Assembly: GCA_034189035.1 (NCBI GenBank)
Contig: JAXHVA010000056.1
Span: forward strand, 1 to 27,519
Source: JAUXFK01 sp034189035
Lineage (GTDB): Bacteria; Desulfobacterota; UBA8473
DNA: 27,519 bases
Reading direction: 5' to 3'
Shown: piece after piece, positions 8,111-17,175 of the stretch
Position numbering within the stretch: position 1 is the first letter of the stretch
Layout: each line of letters begins with the position of its first letter
Notes under the pieces: model-generated
What the model was told of the DNA's origin: nothing
Seen by the model: only the letters and a program-made list of their open reading frames with translations
The model's database searches: none
Program-made: the position numbers and the translations under genes

Positions 8111-9100
8111 TTATTGCAAATGAGGGTGGAGGGTACTGCCTTTTTGCTTTTCTTTGAGATGATGTTCTTCTCCTGACGCATTTATAGGGTCAACATGGAT
8201 CGTTGCGCTAGAGAGGTAGCGCAAGGAATGCAAAAGGCGGTGTTCTACATCCATTGCAATCCGATGCCCGCTTTCTACAGATATCTCTGGGTTAACAGCG
8301 ATATTGATCTCTGCAACAATCCGATGGCCTAACCATCTTACACGGACCTGTGTCACATCCTTGACACCTTTCGTAGCACAGGCTATTCCTTTGACATCAT
8401 CGATAACCTCCGGAGAAATCCCATCGAGTAAACGCGTAAATACTAATTTGCCGGAATTCCATGCAATTCGCAAGATCGCAGCACTGATAACAAGACCGAC
8501 AAAAGGGTCAGACAGGGGATACCCCATCCAAACCCCAACAGCACCAAAGAAGACAGCGAGACTGGAAAAACCATCTATACGGGCATGATAGCCATCTGCT
8601 ACAAGGGCAATGCTGCCGATCTCTTTACCTACCCTGATACGAAACACTGCCACAATTTCATTGCCCAAAAAACCCACTATTGAGGCAACGATGACAGCCC
8701 CGATATGCCCAACTTCCTGTGGGCGATACAGGCGATCAATAGATTCATAACCAGCGAAAAAAGCGCTGAATAATATGATTACGACTATGACTATACCAGC
8801 TAAGTCTTCAACACGGCCATAGCCATAAGTAAACCGCTGTGTGGGTTTCCATGTTGCCAACCTAAATGCAATCCATAAAGGTATCGCAGTAGCGGCGTCA
8901 CCAAGGTTGTGAATCGTATCTGCAAGGAGTGCTATACTCCCTGAAAAGAGTACGACGATCGCTTGAAACACGGTTGTTGCAAGCAATCCCAAGAATGACA
9001 CCTTTACAGCCCAAATTCCCCGCTGTGTTGTAAAGAAAGACGGATCTATGGCACCGTGAGAATGCCTGTGGGATATTGTAAGATGACTTTTTGCCCTCAT
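8111..9100 (-). CDS. Cation diffusion facilitator (CDF) exporter, probable Zn2+/Cd2+
   Basis: This 329-residue CDF family transporter would export divalent cations from the cytoplasm by proton exchange. It has six hydrophobic segments (about 34-56, 58-80, 100-120, 135-155, 165-190 and 195-212) and a C-terminal cytoplasmic domain. TM2 has LADTIHNLGD, placing H64 and D68, and TM5 has VADGYHARID, placing H172 and D176. This His-Asp/His-Asp site is the arrangement associated with zinc selectivity, as against the Asp-Asp/His-Asp site of FieF. The N-terminus (HRHSHG) and C-terminus (EEHH, HPH) carry extra histidines that could gather metal. No strong Shine-Dalgarno precedes the ATG. It is the last gene of the - strand series, 74 nt after the VanZ-like gene, so cotranscription is possible but unproven. 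Confidence 0.9.
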   Translation of the reverse strand: MRAKSHLTISHRHSHGAIDPSFFTTQRGIWAVKVSFLGLLATTVFQAIVVLFSGSIALLADTIHNLGDAATAIPLWIAFRLATWKPTQRFTYGYGRVEDLAGIVIVVIILFSAFFAGYESIDRLYRPQEVGHIGAVIVASIVGFLGNEIVAVFRIRVGKEIGSIALVADGYHARIDGFSSLAVFFGAVGVWMGYPLSDPFVGLVISAAILRIAWNSGKLVFTRLLDGISPEVIDDVKGIACATKGVKDVTQVRVRWLGHRIVAEINIAVNPEISVESGHRIAMDVEHRLLHSLRYLSSATIHVDPINASGEEHHLKEKQKGSTLHPHLQ

Positions 9101-9174
9101 TTGTTCATTTCTATTTGAATATTTACTAACGAAGATAATCTAGGTACCTCGTCAACATGACTACCGAGGATATC

Positions 9175-9570
9175 TTAATTTTCACTTCTTTTGGAGGACT
9201 TACTTGAAAGTATCTCATATGTATACACTCCGAATACACCTCCAAAAAAATCAAACAGTCCATCCCATATATCGGCAGTCCTGTATAATACATAATGCTG
9301 ATGGATTTCATCACTTAAACCATAAAGTCCCGTCAGGAGGATACTTGTCATCGCTATGAATTTAACATTATATTTATACCTTGAATTCTTGAAGCCTCTT
9401 ATGAACAAACTCCCAAGTAAAGCATATACTAAAAAATGAATCAATTTATCAACATAGGGAAATCTGGGAAGCTCTTCAACTGCAGGATATGAAGATTGGA
9501 TAAAGATGACCAGACATAAGAATAATACGGGAAACCAATAGTATAAAAAATAGAATATTCTTTTTTTCAT
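9175..9570 (-). CDS. VanZ-like family membrane protein
   Basis: This protein of about 131 residues has four hydrophobic segments. The pattern YVDKLIHFLVYALLG, then GLSDEIHQHYV, then R..DIWDGLFDFFGGVFG, is the VanZ-like family signature. In vanA clusters VanZ gives low-level teicoplanin resistance, but stand-alone relatives have no assigned role. I prefer the ATG at 9570, whose product begins MKKRIFYFLYYWF. An earlier in-frame ATG at 9627 would add 19 residues. Neither has a strong ribosome site. The gene lies 100 nt after the RND transporter on the same strand. A 6-bp hairpin (9628-9647) sits in that gap and could reduce read-through. A link to the efflux pump is only positional. Confidence 0.8.
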   Translation of the reverse strand: MKKRIFYFLYYWFPVLFLCLVIFIQSSYPAVEELPRFPYVDKLIHFLVYALLGSLFIRGFKNSRYKYNVKFIAMTSILLTGLYGLSDEIHQHYVLYRTADIWDGLFDFFGGVFGVYTYEILSSKSSKRSEN

Positions 9571-9670
9571 TATGATATCTATAATATTTTCTTTCAATAC
9601 CCTTCTTATTAATAATCTTATATACATCCGATTGTAAATATAATCGGAAAACAGCCTTTATACCCTTAGG

Positions 9671-12600
9671 TTATTCTGGCAATTTCACACTCCCAAAGAA
9701 TCTGGCAAAAAGACGGCTCATATCTTTTACAATCAGATAAAGAGCAGGGACAAGCAGGAGAGTTAAAAATGTTGCAACCAAGAGTCCAAACGTAATACTT
9801 ATTGCCATTGGGATAAGAAATTGGGCTTGAAAGCTTCTTTCAAGCATCAAAGGTAAAAGTGCTGCAATTGTGGTGACCGATGTAAGGATCACAGGTCTAA
9901 AGCGTGCCTTACCAGAGGTCTCTACAGCCTCTTCCAATGGGCTCCCCTCCATTACTGCACGGTTGATAAAATCTATAAGGATGAGGGAGTCATTGACTAC
10001 AATACCAGTTACAGCAACCATCCCAAAGAGGCTTATCAATGTCAAATCAAAACCCATGCTCAAATGGCCAGTGACTGCCCCAATAAGACCGAATGGGATT
10101 GCAATCATGATGATCACCGGCTGTATATAAGAGCGAAACTGTGTTGCTAAGAGTAAATAGATTCCCATAAGTGCCAACAGATATCCTCTTCTTAGGCTGT
10201 CAATGGACTCTTTTCTTCTCTTCTCGTCTCCTTCCAGACGATAGCTTAATCCAGGATAAGCCCTCATAAGCTGAGGCAAGAATCCTTCTTCCAGATCCTG
10301 GACGATCTTAGCAGCGTTTGTTCTGTTCTGGTCAATATCCGCGATAACGGTAATCACCCTTTTTCGATCAACCCTCTTCACAACTGAATATGCCTTCCCA
10401 TCTATTATCTCAGCCACCTCATGAAGAGGGATCTCATGCCCTTTGGGTGTCCTTACCCTCATATCCTCTATACTTTTGAGACGTCTCCTTTCCGCTGTTG
10501 CATATCTGACCATTACCTTTAAGTCATCACGACCACGCTGAATCCTCAGCGCTTCCTCACCATAAAAGGCCTGACGAACTTGTCTTGCAATATCATAGAG
10601 TGAAACACCCAAAGGTTTTGCATCCGGTTTTACACGTAGTTTCTTTTCCTCTTTCCCCAGTTTAAAGTCGTCAGTAATATCATATGTCCCAGGATAGGAG
10701 GCGATCTCTTCTTTTATTTCTAATGCTGCTTTCTTTAACACATCATAATCATGGCCTATGAGCTGTACCTCAATCGGATTTCCAGCCGGCCCACCGTGCA
10801 AAACAGAGAATGAGAGCTTTTCAACACCTGGAACCTCGCCTACAGAATCCCGCCATTGGTTGAGAATCTCAGATGCAGAAACCTCTGTCCGATCTTCTGA
10901 GGAGAGGAGTTCTACAAATATCTGTCCAGCATGTCCACCTTTCTCGCCTCCCCTCCAGTCCATTCTGGGTATCTGTCCAACTAGAGAGAGGATATTCTTT
11001 ATTACCCTCTGGTCTTCTTTCATACGAGAACTATAAAGCTGGTTGAAAGAAAGGGCCTCATTTTCAAGCTTCTTTATGGCTTCTTCTGTGATCTGTACTG
11101 GTGTGCCCAGAGGATAACTCACCTCTGCAAATATCCAATCACTTTCAGCTCGTGGAAAGAGTACAAATGGTACATAGCCTCCTATTACTAACCCTATTGC
11201 AATAATAAGAGTACCCAAAGCGATGCTGAACGCAAAATATTTGTTTTTGATTACAAACCTGATCATAGATGCATATTGATTATTGATGACAAAGTGCAAT
11301 GCTTCATCCATTTTAAAGACAAGCCATTCATACCATCGATTGTGAGGCTTTCGATCCTTGGATGTCATTGATAGGGCAAAGTTCAGGTGCGCAGGGAGGA
11401 TAATGAGAGCCTCTCCTAGAGAGGCGATCAGTATCGTAATGACAGTAACAGGAAGTATAAAGATGAATTTACCCATAATGCCTGCGATAAACATTAAGGG
11501 CGTAAATGCTACAATAGTGGTAGTAACTGCTATTACAACCGGCCATCCCACTTCGCCCATACCATCCATCACAGCCTGGCTATGGGATTTGCCTCGATGA
11601 AAATGGGAATAGGTATTCTCTCCGAAGATGATCGCATCATCTACCAGGATGCCGGCGGTCATAATGAATGCAAACAAAGAGATCATGTTGATCGTATCAC
11701 CTCGCCAGCCGAGGATAAAGAATGCGGCCATGAATGATATAGGGATTCCAAAGGCCACCCAGAAGGCCAGACGAAAATTCAAAAAAAGTGCAAGACATAC
11801 GAAGACCAAAAAGATTCCCTGGCTTCCGTTTTTTACCATCAAATCGATCCTGTCCTGAACCAATTTGGACAAGTCTCCCCATATCGCAAGCTCTATATTA
11901 TCGGGCATCAGGTTTCTGTTAGCATCAACGTAATCATTGACATTTCGAGCAATCTCTATGATGTCTTCGTCATTGCTTCTGGCTACTTGAACCATAGCCA
12001 TAGGCTTTCCATTGAACCGACCCCACTGATCCGTATCCTCAAATCCATCGACAATATCGGCAACATCCCCAAGACGGACAATGGTCCCATCAGGGTGAGT
12101 GATAAGAGGAACTTCCTCAAACTGTTCACCAATATAACGTTGCCCCTTCACCCGGATGAGGACTTCCCCCGCTGGGGTTTTAATCACTCCTGCAGGAAGA
12201 TCGAGGCTCGAGGTTCGAAGAGCCAAAACTACATCATCAAATGTAAGACCATATCGCCTCAGGTTGTCCTCAGACAACTCAACAGATATTTCATAGTCCC
12301 TGACACCAAAGATATTTGCTTGTGATATGGCCTTGGTATCGGTGAGGTCGTCTCTGATCCTTTCTGCCACCTCCCGGAGTTGCTGCTCAGGTACATCCCC
12401 AAATACTGCGACATTGATTACATCCTCACGGTTAACAAGACGAATGATCTCAGGCTTTTCAGCATCCTCAGGAAACGTATCAATACGGCCTATCTCTGTC
12501 TTTACATCGTCGAGTATGCCCTGGATCTCTCGGTCATTGTCTACATCAAGTTCAGCAACAACCGATCCCTGTCCCTCAATAGCAGTGGATATGATCTTAG

Positions 12601-12835
12601 AGACTCCTTCAATCCCCTTGATTTGCTCTTCGATCTTAATGCAAATCCCTTCCTCTACTTCTTCTGGGCTCGCTCCAGGATAAAGCACTGTCACAATGAT
12701 ATAATTGAGGGAAAACTGGGGAAAGATCTCCCGGCGCATCTGGTACAAAGATAAAAGACCGGCTAATATAATGAGTATCATTAATACGTTTACAGTTACA
12801 TGGTTTCTTACAGACCAATTGGCAAGAGGCTTCAT
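9671..12835 (-). CDS. RND-family efflux transporter, AcrB-like inner-membrane subunit
   Basis: This 1054-residue protein has the duplicated RND layout: a TM helix at 13-31, a large periplasmic loop (about 32-335), six TMs, a second loop, and a closing TM block. It would be a proton-driven pump of the hydrophobe/amphiphile class. TM4 carries MTAGILVDDAIIFGE with D399 and D400, equivalent to the AcrB proton-relay Asp pair. The second half has AVTGIVVNDSLILIDFIN. YPGASPEEVEEGI is the typical start of the first porter domain. The length fits the family (about 1030-1060). It starts 12 nt after the membrane fusion protein stop, so the two are translationally linked. No TolC gene is in the window. 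The substrate cannot be told. Confidence 0.93.
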   Translation of the reverse strand: MKPLANWSVRNHVTVNVLMILIILAGLLSLYQMRREIFPQFSLNYIIVTVLYPGASPEEVEEGICIKIEEQIKGIEGVSKIISTAIEGQGSVVAELDVDNDREIQGILDDVKTEIGRIDTFPEDAEKPEIIRLVNREDVINVAVFGDVPEQQLREVAERIRDDLTDTKAISQANIFGVRDYEISVELSEDNLRRYGLTFDDVVLALRTSSLDLPAGVIKTPAGEVLIRVKGQRYIGEQFEEVPLITHPDGTIVRLGDVADIVDGFEDTDQWGRFNGKPMAMVQVARSNDEDIIEIARNVNDYVDANRNLMPDNIELAIWGDLSKLVQDRIDLMVKNGSQGIFLVFVCLALFLNFRLAFWVAFGIPISFMAAFFILGWRGDTINMISLFAFIMTAGILVDDAIIFGENTYSHFHRGKSHSQAVMDGMGEVGWPVVIAVTTTIVAFTPLMFIAGIMGKFIFILPVTVITILIASLGEALIILPAHLNFALSMTSKDRKPHNRWYEWLVFKMDEALHFVINNQYASMIRFVIKNKYFAFSIALGTLIIAIGLVIGGYVPFVLFPRAESDWIFAEVSYPLGTPVQITEEAIKKLENEALSFNQLYSSRMKEDQRVIKNILSLVGQIPRMDWRGGEKGGHAGQIFVELLSSEDRTEVSASEILNQWRDSVGEVPGVEKLSFSVLHGGPAGNPIEVQLIGHDYDVLKKAALEIKEEIASYPGTYDITDDFKLGKEEKKLRVKPDAKPLGVSLYDIARQVRQAFYGEEALRIQRGRDDLKVMVRYATAERRRLKSIEDMRVRTPKGHEIPLHEVAEIIDGKAYSVVKRVDRKRVITVIADIDQNRTNAAKIVQDLEEGFLPQLMRAYPGLSYRLEGDEKRRKESIDSLRRGYLLALMGIYLLLATQFRSYIQPVIIMIAIPFGLIGAVTGHLSMGFDLTLISLFGMVAVTGIVVNDSLILIDFINRAVMEGSPLEEAVETSGKARFRPVILTSVTTIAALLPLMLERSFQAQFLIPMAISITFGLLVATFLTLLLVPALYLIVKDMSRLFARFFGSVKLPE

Positions 12836-12847
12836 TTTTTCAAACTC

Positions 12848-14149
12848 TTATTCACCTTGTGTATGTGGTAAACGCAACTTCATCCCCTCTTTTGGAATTC
12901 GAATCGGGGTAGTGATTACAGAATCACCGTCATTCAGACCTTCAGTAACATAGACAAACCCGTCTAATTTTCGAAGCACCTTTACCTCTCGAATGGCCAG
13001 TTTATTATCATTCGCAATGTAAACCAGATTACCAGCGTGGATCGCATGCCTGGGCAGAAGGTAGGCCTTTTCTATCTTTCTCCCTATGAGTTCAACATTT
13101 ACAAACATGCCTGGGGTGGGATGATATTGAAGCAACTTTTGGTTTTTCGATTCTAGGGGGAAAATATCTATGATCAAAGGCAGGGTTCGCGTCTTCTCAT
13201 CAACTTCAGCCTTGATGCGCTTAAGATGTCCCTCCCATATAGAGGGCTTCTCCGTACTGTTGAATATGATCTTTGCCTGAACTCTTGTACCATTAAGAAG
13301 ATTTTTCGGAAGAAACTGAACTTGATCGCCTGTGGATGGGAATTCACCGAGCCACTTTAAGTCTTTCAAAGGGATACGCACCTCAACTTCCAGGCTCCTT
13401 GCATTATAGATGCGACCAAGGGCTGTTCCTGCATTTACGAACTGTTCCCTTTCGACCCTCTTTTCCAGTACCCAACCGTCAAAGGGCGCCTCGATCCTCG
13501 TTCGACTTAAATCAAGGTGGGCTCCTTTAAGATGGACTTCTATTAGTTCTTGCTGGGCTCGTAGTTGATCTGCCCTCGGGCCGATCAAGGCGATCAGGTT
13601 TTCTATCTCTTGCATTTTGCTTTTGCTCGAAAGATAGTTCTTTTCTGCCTGATCCAGTGTGCTCGATGCAATCACTTCTTGTTTTGCAAGGGCATTAAAC
13701 CTCTCCCAATTCGCTTTGGCTAGTCCTGCATCTGTATGGGCAATCTCCAGCATAACCTTAAGGTTTTTGTTTTCTTGATCGAGACGTACGAGTTCTGCGT
13801 CAATCTGCTTCAGTTGTTTCTCTCTTTGGGTCACTGCTAATTCATAGGATCTGGGATCAATACGGATTAGAAGTTCGTCTCTCTTAAAGAAACCACCTTC
13901 TTCAAAGCTGGGAGACATCTCAACAATCTTGCCCCTCACTTCACAGACCAAATTCAGGGTTTGACTCGGTCTTACTGTGCCGTACGACTCTACTTTCATG
14001 GAGGCAAGAGATGCCTTCGCTGTTATGGCTTCAACAAGAAGGTTCTGCTCTAATGGTGGTTCCCTTTTCGGTTTTGGTTTGAGCCAGATTAACAATACAG
14101 CGATCCCGACAGCCACAGCAATAACGATTACAGACCTTAAGACTTTTAT
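12848..14149 (-). CDS. RND efflux membrane fusion protein (HlyD/AcrA family)
   Basis: This periplasmic adaptor would link the RND pump to an outer-membrane channel. It has an N-terminal membrane anchor, a barrel-sandwich half (VRGKIVEMSPSFEEGGFFKRDELL), a long coiled coil (about 100-200, with QREKQLKQIDAEL and similar), the second lipoyl half (IEAPFDGWVLEKRVEREQFV) and beta-barrel/membrane-proximal domains. No ATG begins the frame. A strong AAGGAGG (14158-14164) lies 8 nt before an ATA at 14147-14149, whose product would begin IKVLRSVIVIAVAVGIAVLL, a complete anchor helix. The alternative GTG at 14116 lacks a well-placed ribosome site and would halve the helix. I therefore place the start at 14149. 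The gene is 38 nt after the TraF-like gene and 12 nt before the pump. Confidence 0.88.
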   Translation of the reverse strand: MKVLRSVIVIAVAVGIAVLLIWLKPKPKREPPLEQNLLVEAITAKASLASMKVESYGTVRPSQTLNLVCEVRGKIVEMSPSFEEGGFFKRDELLIRIDPRSYELAVTQREKQLKQIDAELVRLDQENKNLKVMLEIAHTDAGLAKANWERFNALAKQEVIASSTLDQAEKNYLSSKSKMQEIENLIALIGPRADQLRAQQELIEVHLKGAHLDLSRTRIEAPFDGWVLEKRVEREQFVNAGTALGRIYNARSLEVEVRIPLKDLKWLGEFPSTGDQVQFLPKNLLNGTRVQAKIIFNSTEKPSIWEGHLKRIKAEVDEKTRTLPLIIDIFPLESKNQKLLQYHPTPGMFVNVELIGRKIEKAYLLPRHAIHAGNLVYIANDNKLAIREVKVLRKLDGFVYVTEGLNDGDSVITTPIRIPKEGMKLRLPHTQGE

Positions 14150-14187
14150 AAGTTTGCCCTCCTTTTTGATTGCTTTATTATTACATA

Positions 14188-15264
14188 TTACCAGCCAATA
14201 GCTATCTGTCCTACGTATCTTCTGTCTTCTCTTTGTCCTGTATAGAAGCCTACCTCTTCTTCGTAGGTCGCAAAGTCAAGACTCAATATCCACAGATCAA
14301 GGGTAAACCCTGCACTTATGTATCCTTGGTTGAAACCCACACGAAAAGCAAGCCTTTCATAGAGATTTACCTCTGCACCAAGGTGAAGTCTCTTTGGTAA
14401 ATCAGTATCTTCTCCAATTCTATTCCCTATGTCCATATAATCAAAGGCGAAGATAACACTGACAGACTCAGAATCAAGATTTGGCTTTACCGCAATACCA
14501 AGATTAACCTGGGTCTTTATATCTTCCGCTTCATCCATCTCCATCTCTGGTATATTCTGCACGACTCCACCAAAGGATACATCTGCTAAAGAGTAATCTT
14601 CCGTATAGATAATACCTATATCAATGCCCAATCCGGTCCCTGACTTCAGATCATCCTCTATCCTCTCTTCAAAATCCTCAGCTGCTATATCCACAGCGGT
14701 ATATGTCTCTACAAAACTCTCTCTATTTATGACTTTCAAAGAGGCTCCTACTTTAAGGTCTTCAATAGGCATCTCAATGCCTACACCCGCAAGCACACCA
14801 TAGTCCATGACAAGCCGGGTTTCTACTTGAGGCCATACAGGGTTATGTATCTCCAATGTAAGGTTTACCTGCCCTAAACCCGCCACTCCTATCCCTACTT
14901 CATCTCTGCTCCATATCACATTTGGGAAAAGGGCAATCCTCAGCTGTTCGTATTCACCGACATAGTTCCTTAAAAGATCCACTACCTCTGCTGTGTCATC
15001 CAAGTCTGTCTCCTCAATGTCTTCATACAAATCGATACTGTCTTCGGTGAATTCTGTTAATAGATTTATGACTTCAATACATAGAGACTGGTTGGCAAGT
15101 CCTGCAGGGTTATAGAACATTGCATTCTCGTCGTCTGCCACCGCTGTAAAGGCACCCCCCATCCCCAAGGGACGAATCCCTCTTAAAAGAGCCGGATATT
15201 CCTTTGCATAAACTGCAGGGGCAAGGAAAAGTGACAAAAAGAAAAAAAAGAAAAACCTTCTCAT
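14188..15264 (-). CDS. TraF/FadL/PorV-like outer-membrane beta-barrel protein
   Basis: This 358-residue protein has a signal peptide (about 1-20, a run of Phe then ending AVYA). The mature N-terminus is LLRGIRPLGMGGAFTAVADD, then NAMFYNPAGLA. That block is the hallmark of TraF_2/UPF0164 and PorV-type proteins, which share the FadL barrel fold. Alternating beta strands follow to a C-terminal aromatic residue (GW), typical of barrels. It lies between a lipoprotein gene and the membrane fusion protein gene, in a spot where many RND operons have a TolC-type channel. A role in passing hydrophobic cargo or anchoring the pump is an inference. The ATG has AGGAGG 7 nt upstream. It is not TolC: there is no long coiled-coil region. 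Confidence 0.78.
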   Translation of the reverse strand: MRRFFFFFFLSLFLAPAVYAKEYPALLRGIRPLGMGGAFTAVADDENAMFYNPAGLANQSLCIEVINLLTEFTEDSIDLYEDIEETDLDDTAEVVDLLRNYVGEYEQLRIALFPNVIWSRDEVGIGVAGLGQVNLTLEIHNPVWPQVETRLVMDYGVLAGVGIEMPIEDLKVGASLKVINRESFVETYTAVDIAAEDFEERIEDDLKSGTGLGIDIGIIYTEDYSLADVSFGGVVQNIPEMEMDEAEDIKTQVNLGIAVKPNLDSESVSVIFAFDYMDIGNRIGEDTDLPKRLHLGAEVNLYERLAFRVGFNQGYISAGFTLDLWILSLDFATYEEEVGFYTGQREDRRYVGQIAIGW

Positions 15265-15343
15265 TCAATAACCTCCTGATTCCTCAATTCAGTCCCTGAG
15301 CCGGCGGATAAAACCGGACCATGACCATTGAATACAACTCCTC

Positions 15344-16189
15344 TTAGAAGCCTTTAAAGTCTTCTGTTATGCCAAAATCAACTTCAGTGCCCATATTATT
15401 TATATAGGATCCTATCTCGTCCCTGCTGACTTGATCGTCTCTGTTGCTATCAATATTATTCACAAATTCATCGAAGTTATCTGCGAGGTCATTCTCCTGT
15501 TGTGTCTGTGCCCCGGTTATTTCTAGCATCGCCTCAACTGCCTCTATCATATAGCCCATATCGAGATTCAACGCCTCGAGTTCATCATCACTGATACTGC
15601 TTGTGTCAAAGATCCTTCCTTCATACGCAGTTTCTATTCCCTCTTCTGTAGCGGGGATATCATCTATGGCAAGGTCCTCCTGTATTATTTCTAATAGAGT
15701 ATATGTTGCATGTAAGGCTGCTGCTGTTCCTAGCAATGCCTTAAGTTCATTATTGAGTTCCCCTTTGGCTTGCTGCAAGTCTTTTAAAACATCTAAAGCA
15801 TAACCTGCAAACTGGATATGAGTTACTATATAATCAATTGAAATCATTCCATCATCATCCAAGAGAGACCCGACCAGATCAAAACTGCCTTCCTTTCCCT
15901 CATCTTGAAGCTCCGCAGCTTTTTCTGCCAGGTCTAACGTATTGAATCCGGCCTTTCCCATGTAAGCTGAGCATACATATTTAGCCACCTCAAGGTTATA
16001 CGGATTAAGCTTTCCCAAGATAGAAAGCGCCCTGTCATAATTGCCCTTATTGAGGGCCATCCTGCCATCTTCGAGTTTTGCCTCCTTTGAGTCATCATCT
16101 GATATGCTTTCAAGGAGATTATCTCCACACCCTGAAAGGACGAGTAAAAAAACAAATAAAAGGCCAAAAGCAAAGTAAGTTTTCATCAT
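15344..16189 (-). CDS. Lipoprotein with TPR-like N-terminus and C-terminal EF-hand loop
   Basis: This 281-residue protein has a signal peptide ending in a lipobox, LSGC, with the modified Cys at 21. The following Gly (not Asp) suggests sorting to the outer membrane. Residues 35-85 (DGRMALNKGNYDRALSILGKL) look like one or two TPR-type helical pairs. Near the C-terminus, DSNRDDQVSRDE (247-258) is a canonical 12-residue EF-hand loop with D1, N3, D5 and E12 in place, so Ca2+ binding is likely. The middle is helical and acidic with no family I recognise. AGGAGA lies 8 nt before the first of two adjacent ATG codons. Neighbours are outer-membrane proteins, so it may be a periplasm-facing partner of the barrel encoded 79 nt downstream. 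Confidence 0.78.
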   Translation of the reverse strand: MMKTYFAFGLLFVFLLVLSGCGDNLLESISDDDSKEAKLEDGRMALNKGNYDRALSILGKLNPYNLEVAKYVCSAYMGKAGFNTLDLAEKAAELQDEGKEGSFDLVGSLLDDDGMISIDYIVTHIQFAGYALDVLKDLQQAKGELNNELKALLGTAAALHATYTLLEIIQEDLAIDDIPATEEGIETAYEGRIFDTSSISDDELEALNLDMGYMIEAVEAMLEITGAQTQQENDLADNFDEFVNNIDSNRDDQVSRDEIGSYINNMGTEVDFGITEDFKGF

Positions 16190-16241
16190 ATGCTTTATCT
16201 CCTAAGCTATCTGCCGAGACTTTCATTTGACAGACTGTCTG

Positions 16242-16970
16242 TTAAAAGTTAACCAACATTGCTACAGTCAAGATCGTATCGGTCTTTTCCAGGGATGTAG
16301 GAACAGGCATATTGTCGTACTTCAAAAAGTAGCTCACCTTAAGAGAGAGAGAATCATTCATGGCGGAGATGATCGACGTCTCTGAGATGACGTAGTAGTT
16401 TTCGGATTCATCGAAATCATACAGATATTCCACTGTTTGTGAAAATTTGTCCTTATCTGAAAATTGATACACATACCCTGCAAAGAGGCGACTTTCCATG
16501 TAGTCTCTATCAGAGCCATCGATGTACTCTTCCTTTACATAGTTCACCCCTGCTTCTATATTAAGAAAATGTTCTTCACCAGTGAGGATTTTATAGCCTG
16601 AACCGACACCTCCATAGTACCGTTTATTAATACCGGAAAACTCGTCTTTTAACCATCCTCCATTTACAAAAGAGAAAACCCGATCTGTTAATTTGTACTC
16701 AATACGACCCTCTGTAGCATATTGCTCCGCTGTCTTCGCATCGTCAGTTTTCCCGTAGAGCATGCTCGCCTTCCATGTTCCGGTTGTATCTTCTGTAAAC
16801 TCATACTTCAAGGTGTTTTTTCCGGCAAGGGTCTCTACTTCAGTATTTCCACCCGAATTAACATAAGAAAGCTCTGCTACATCACTCCACTTTTCTGTTT
16901 CAGCATATACAATACCCGGTAATAACAACGCCACTGTGCTGACAATAATCAATGCCCTCAAACATTTCAT
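16242..16970 (-). CDS. DUF481 family outer-membrane beta-barrel protein (YdiY-like)
   Basis: This 242-residue protein has a signal peptide (about 1-23, ending VYA). It starts with WSDVAELSYVNSGGNTEVETL, a common DUF481 opening, where NSGGNTE recalls the family's GNT-type motif. Repeating amphipathic strands (for example YKLTDRVFSFVNGGWLKDEF and GGVGSGYKIL) lead to a C-terminal Phe, the usual signal for the barrel assembly machinery. The function of the family is unknown. The start has AAGGAG about 8 nt upstream. It is the first gene of the - strand operon. The gap to the lipoprotein gene is 52 nt. It faces tadA across a divergent promoter region. Confidence 0.85.
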   Translation of the reverse strand: MKCLRALIIVSTVALLLPGIVYAETEKWSDVAELSYVNSGGNTEVETLAGKNTLKYEFTEDTTGTWKASMLYGKTDDAKTAEQYATEGRIEYKLTDRVFSFVNGGWLKDEFSGINKRYYGGVGSGYKILTGEEHFLNIEAGVNYVKEEYIDGSDRDYMESRLFAGYVYQFSDKDKFSQTVEYLYDFDESENYYVISETSIISAMNDSLSLKVSYFLKYDNMPVPTSLEKTDTILTVAMLVNF

Positions 16971-17086
16971 TTTAATCCTTCTCCTTTTAAAAATAGAGTT
17001 GATTCATAAAAAAGTCCGGCTATAAAGGTAATAGGATCTCGATAAAACCCTTTTTTACTCGTCTAAAGAGCCCTCCTTTTAGAGGT

Positions 17087-17115
17087 ATACTATCCAAAAA
17101 AATTTTTACTTTCAA
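17087..17115 (-). promoter_or_regulatory. Candidate sigma-70 promoter of the DUF481-RND operon
   Basis: On the - strand, TTGAAA (17110-17115) and TAGTAT (17087-17092) are separated by 17 nt. The transcript would have a leader of about 110 nt before the DUF481 start codon. The -10 box matches only four of six consensus positions, so this is a moderate candidate in an AT-rich region. Confidence 0.4.
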
Positions 17116-17148
17116 GGAGAAATTGTCTTTATTTAAGTCAATTCGAGA

Positions 17149-17175
17149 ATAACACCTTTTAATCAAAGGGGTTAT
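17149..17175. other. Imperfect inverted repeat in the divergent intergenic region
   Basis: ATAACACCTTT (17149-17159) and AAAGGGGTTAT (17165-17175) form an 11-bp inverted repeat with one mismatch and a 5-nt centre. It lies between the two divergent promoter candidates, upstream of both, so it could be an operator. It could also be a chance structure in AT-rich DNA. Confidence 0.3.

Noticed and set aside
9628..9647. Hairpin CCGATT-N8-AATCGG between the RND and VanZ-like genes
   Set aside because: The stem is only 6 bp and no T-run follows on the - strand, so it is weak as a terminator.
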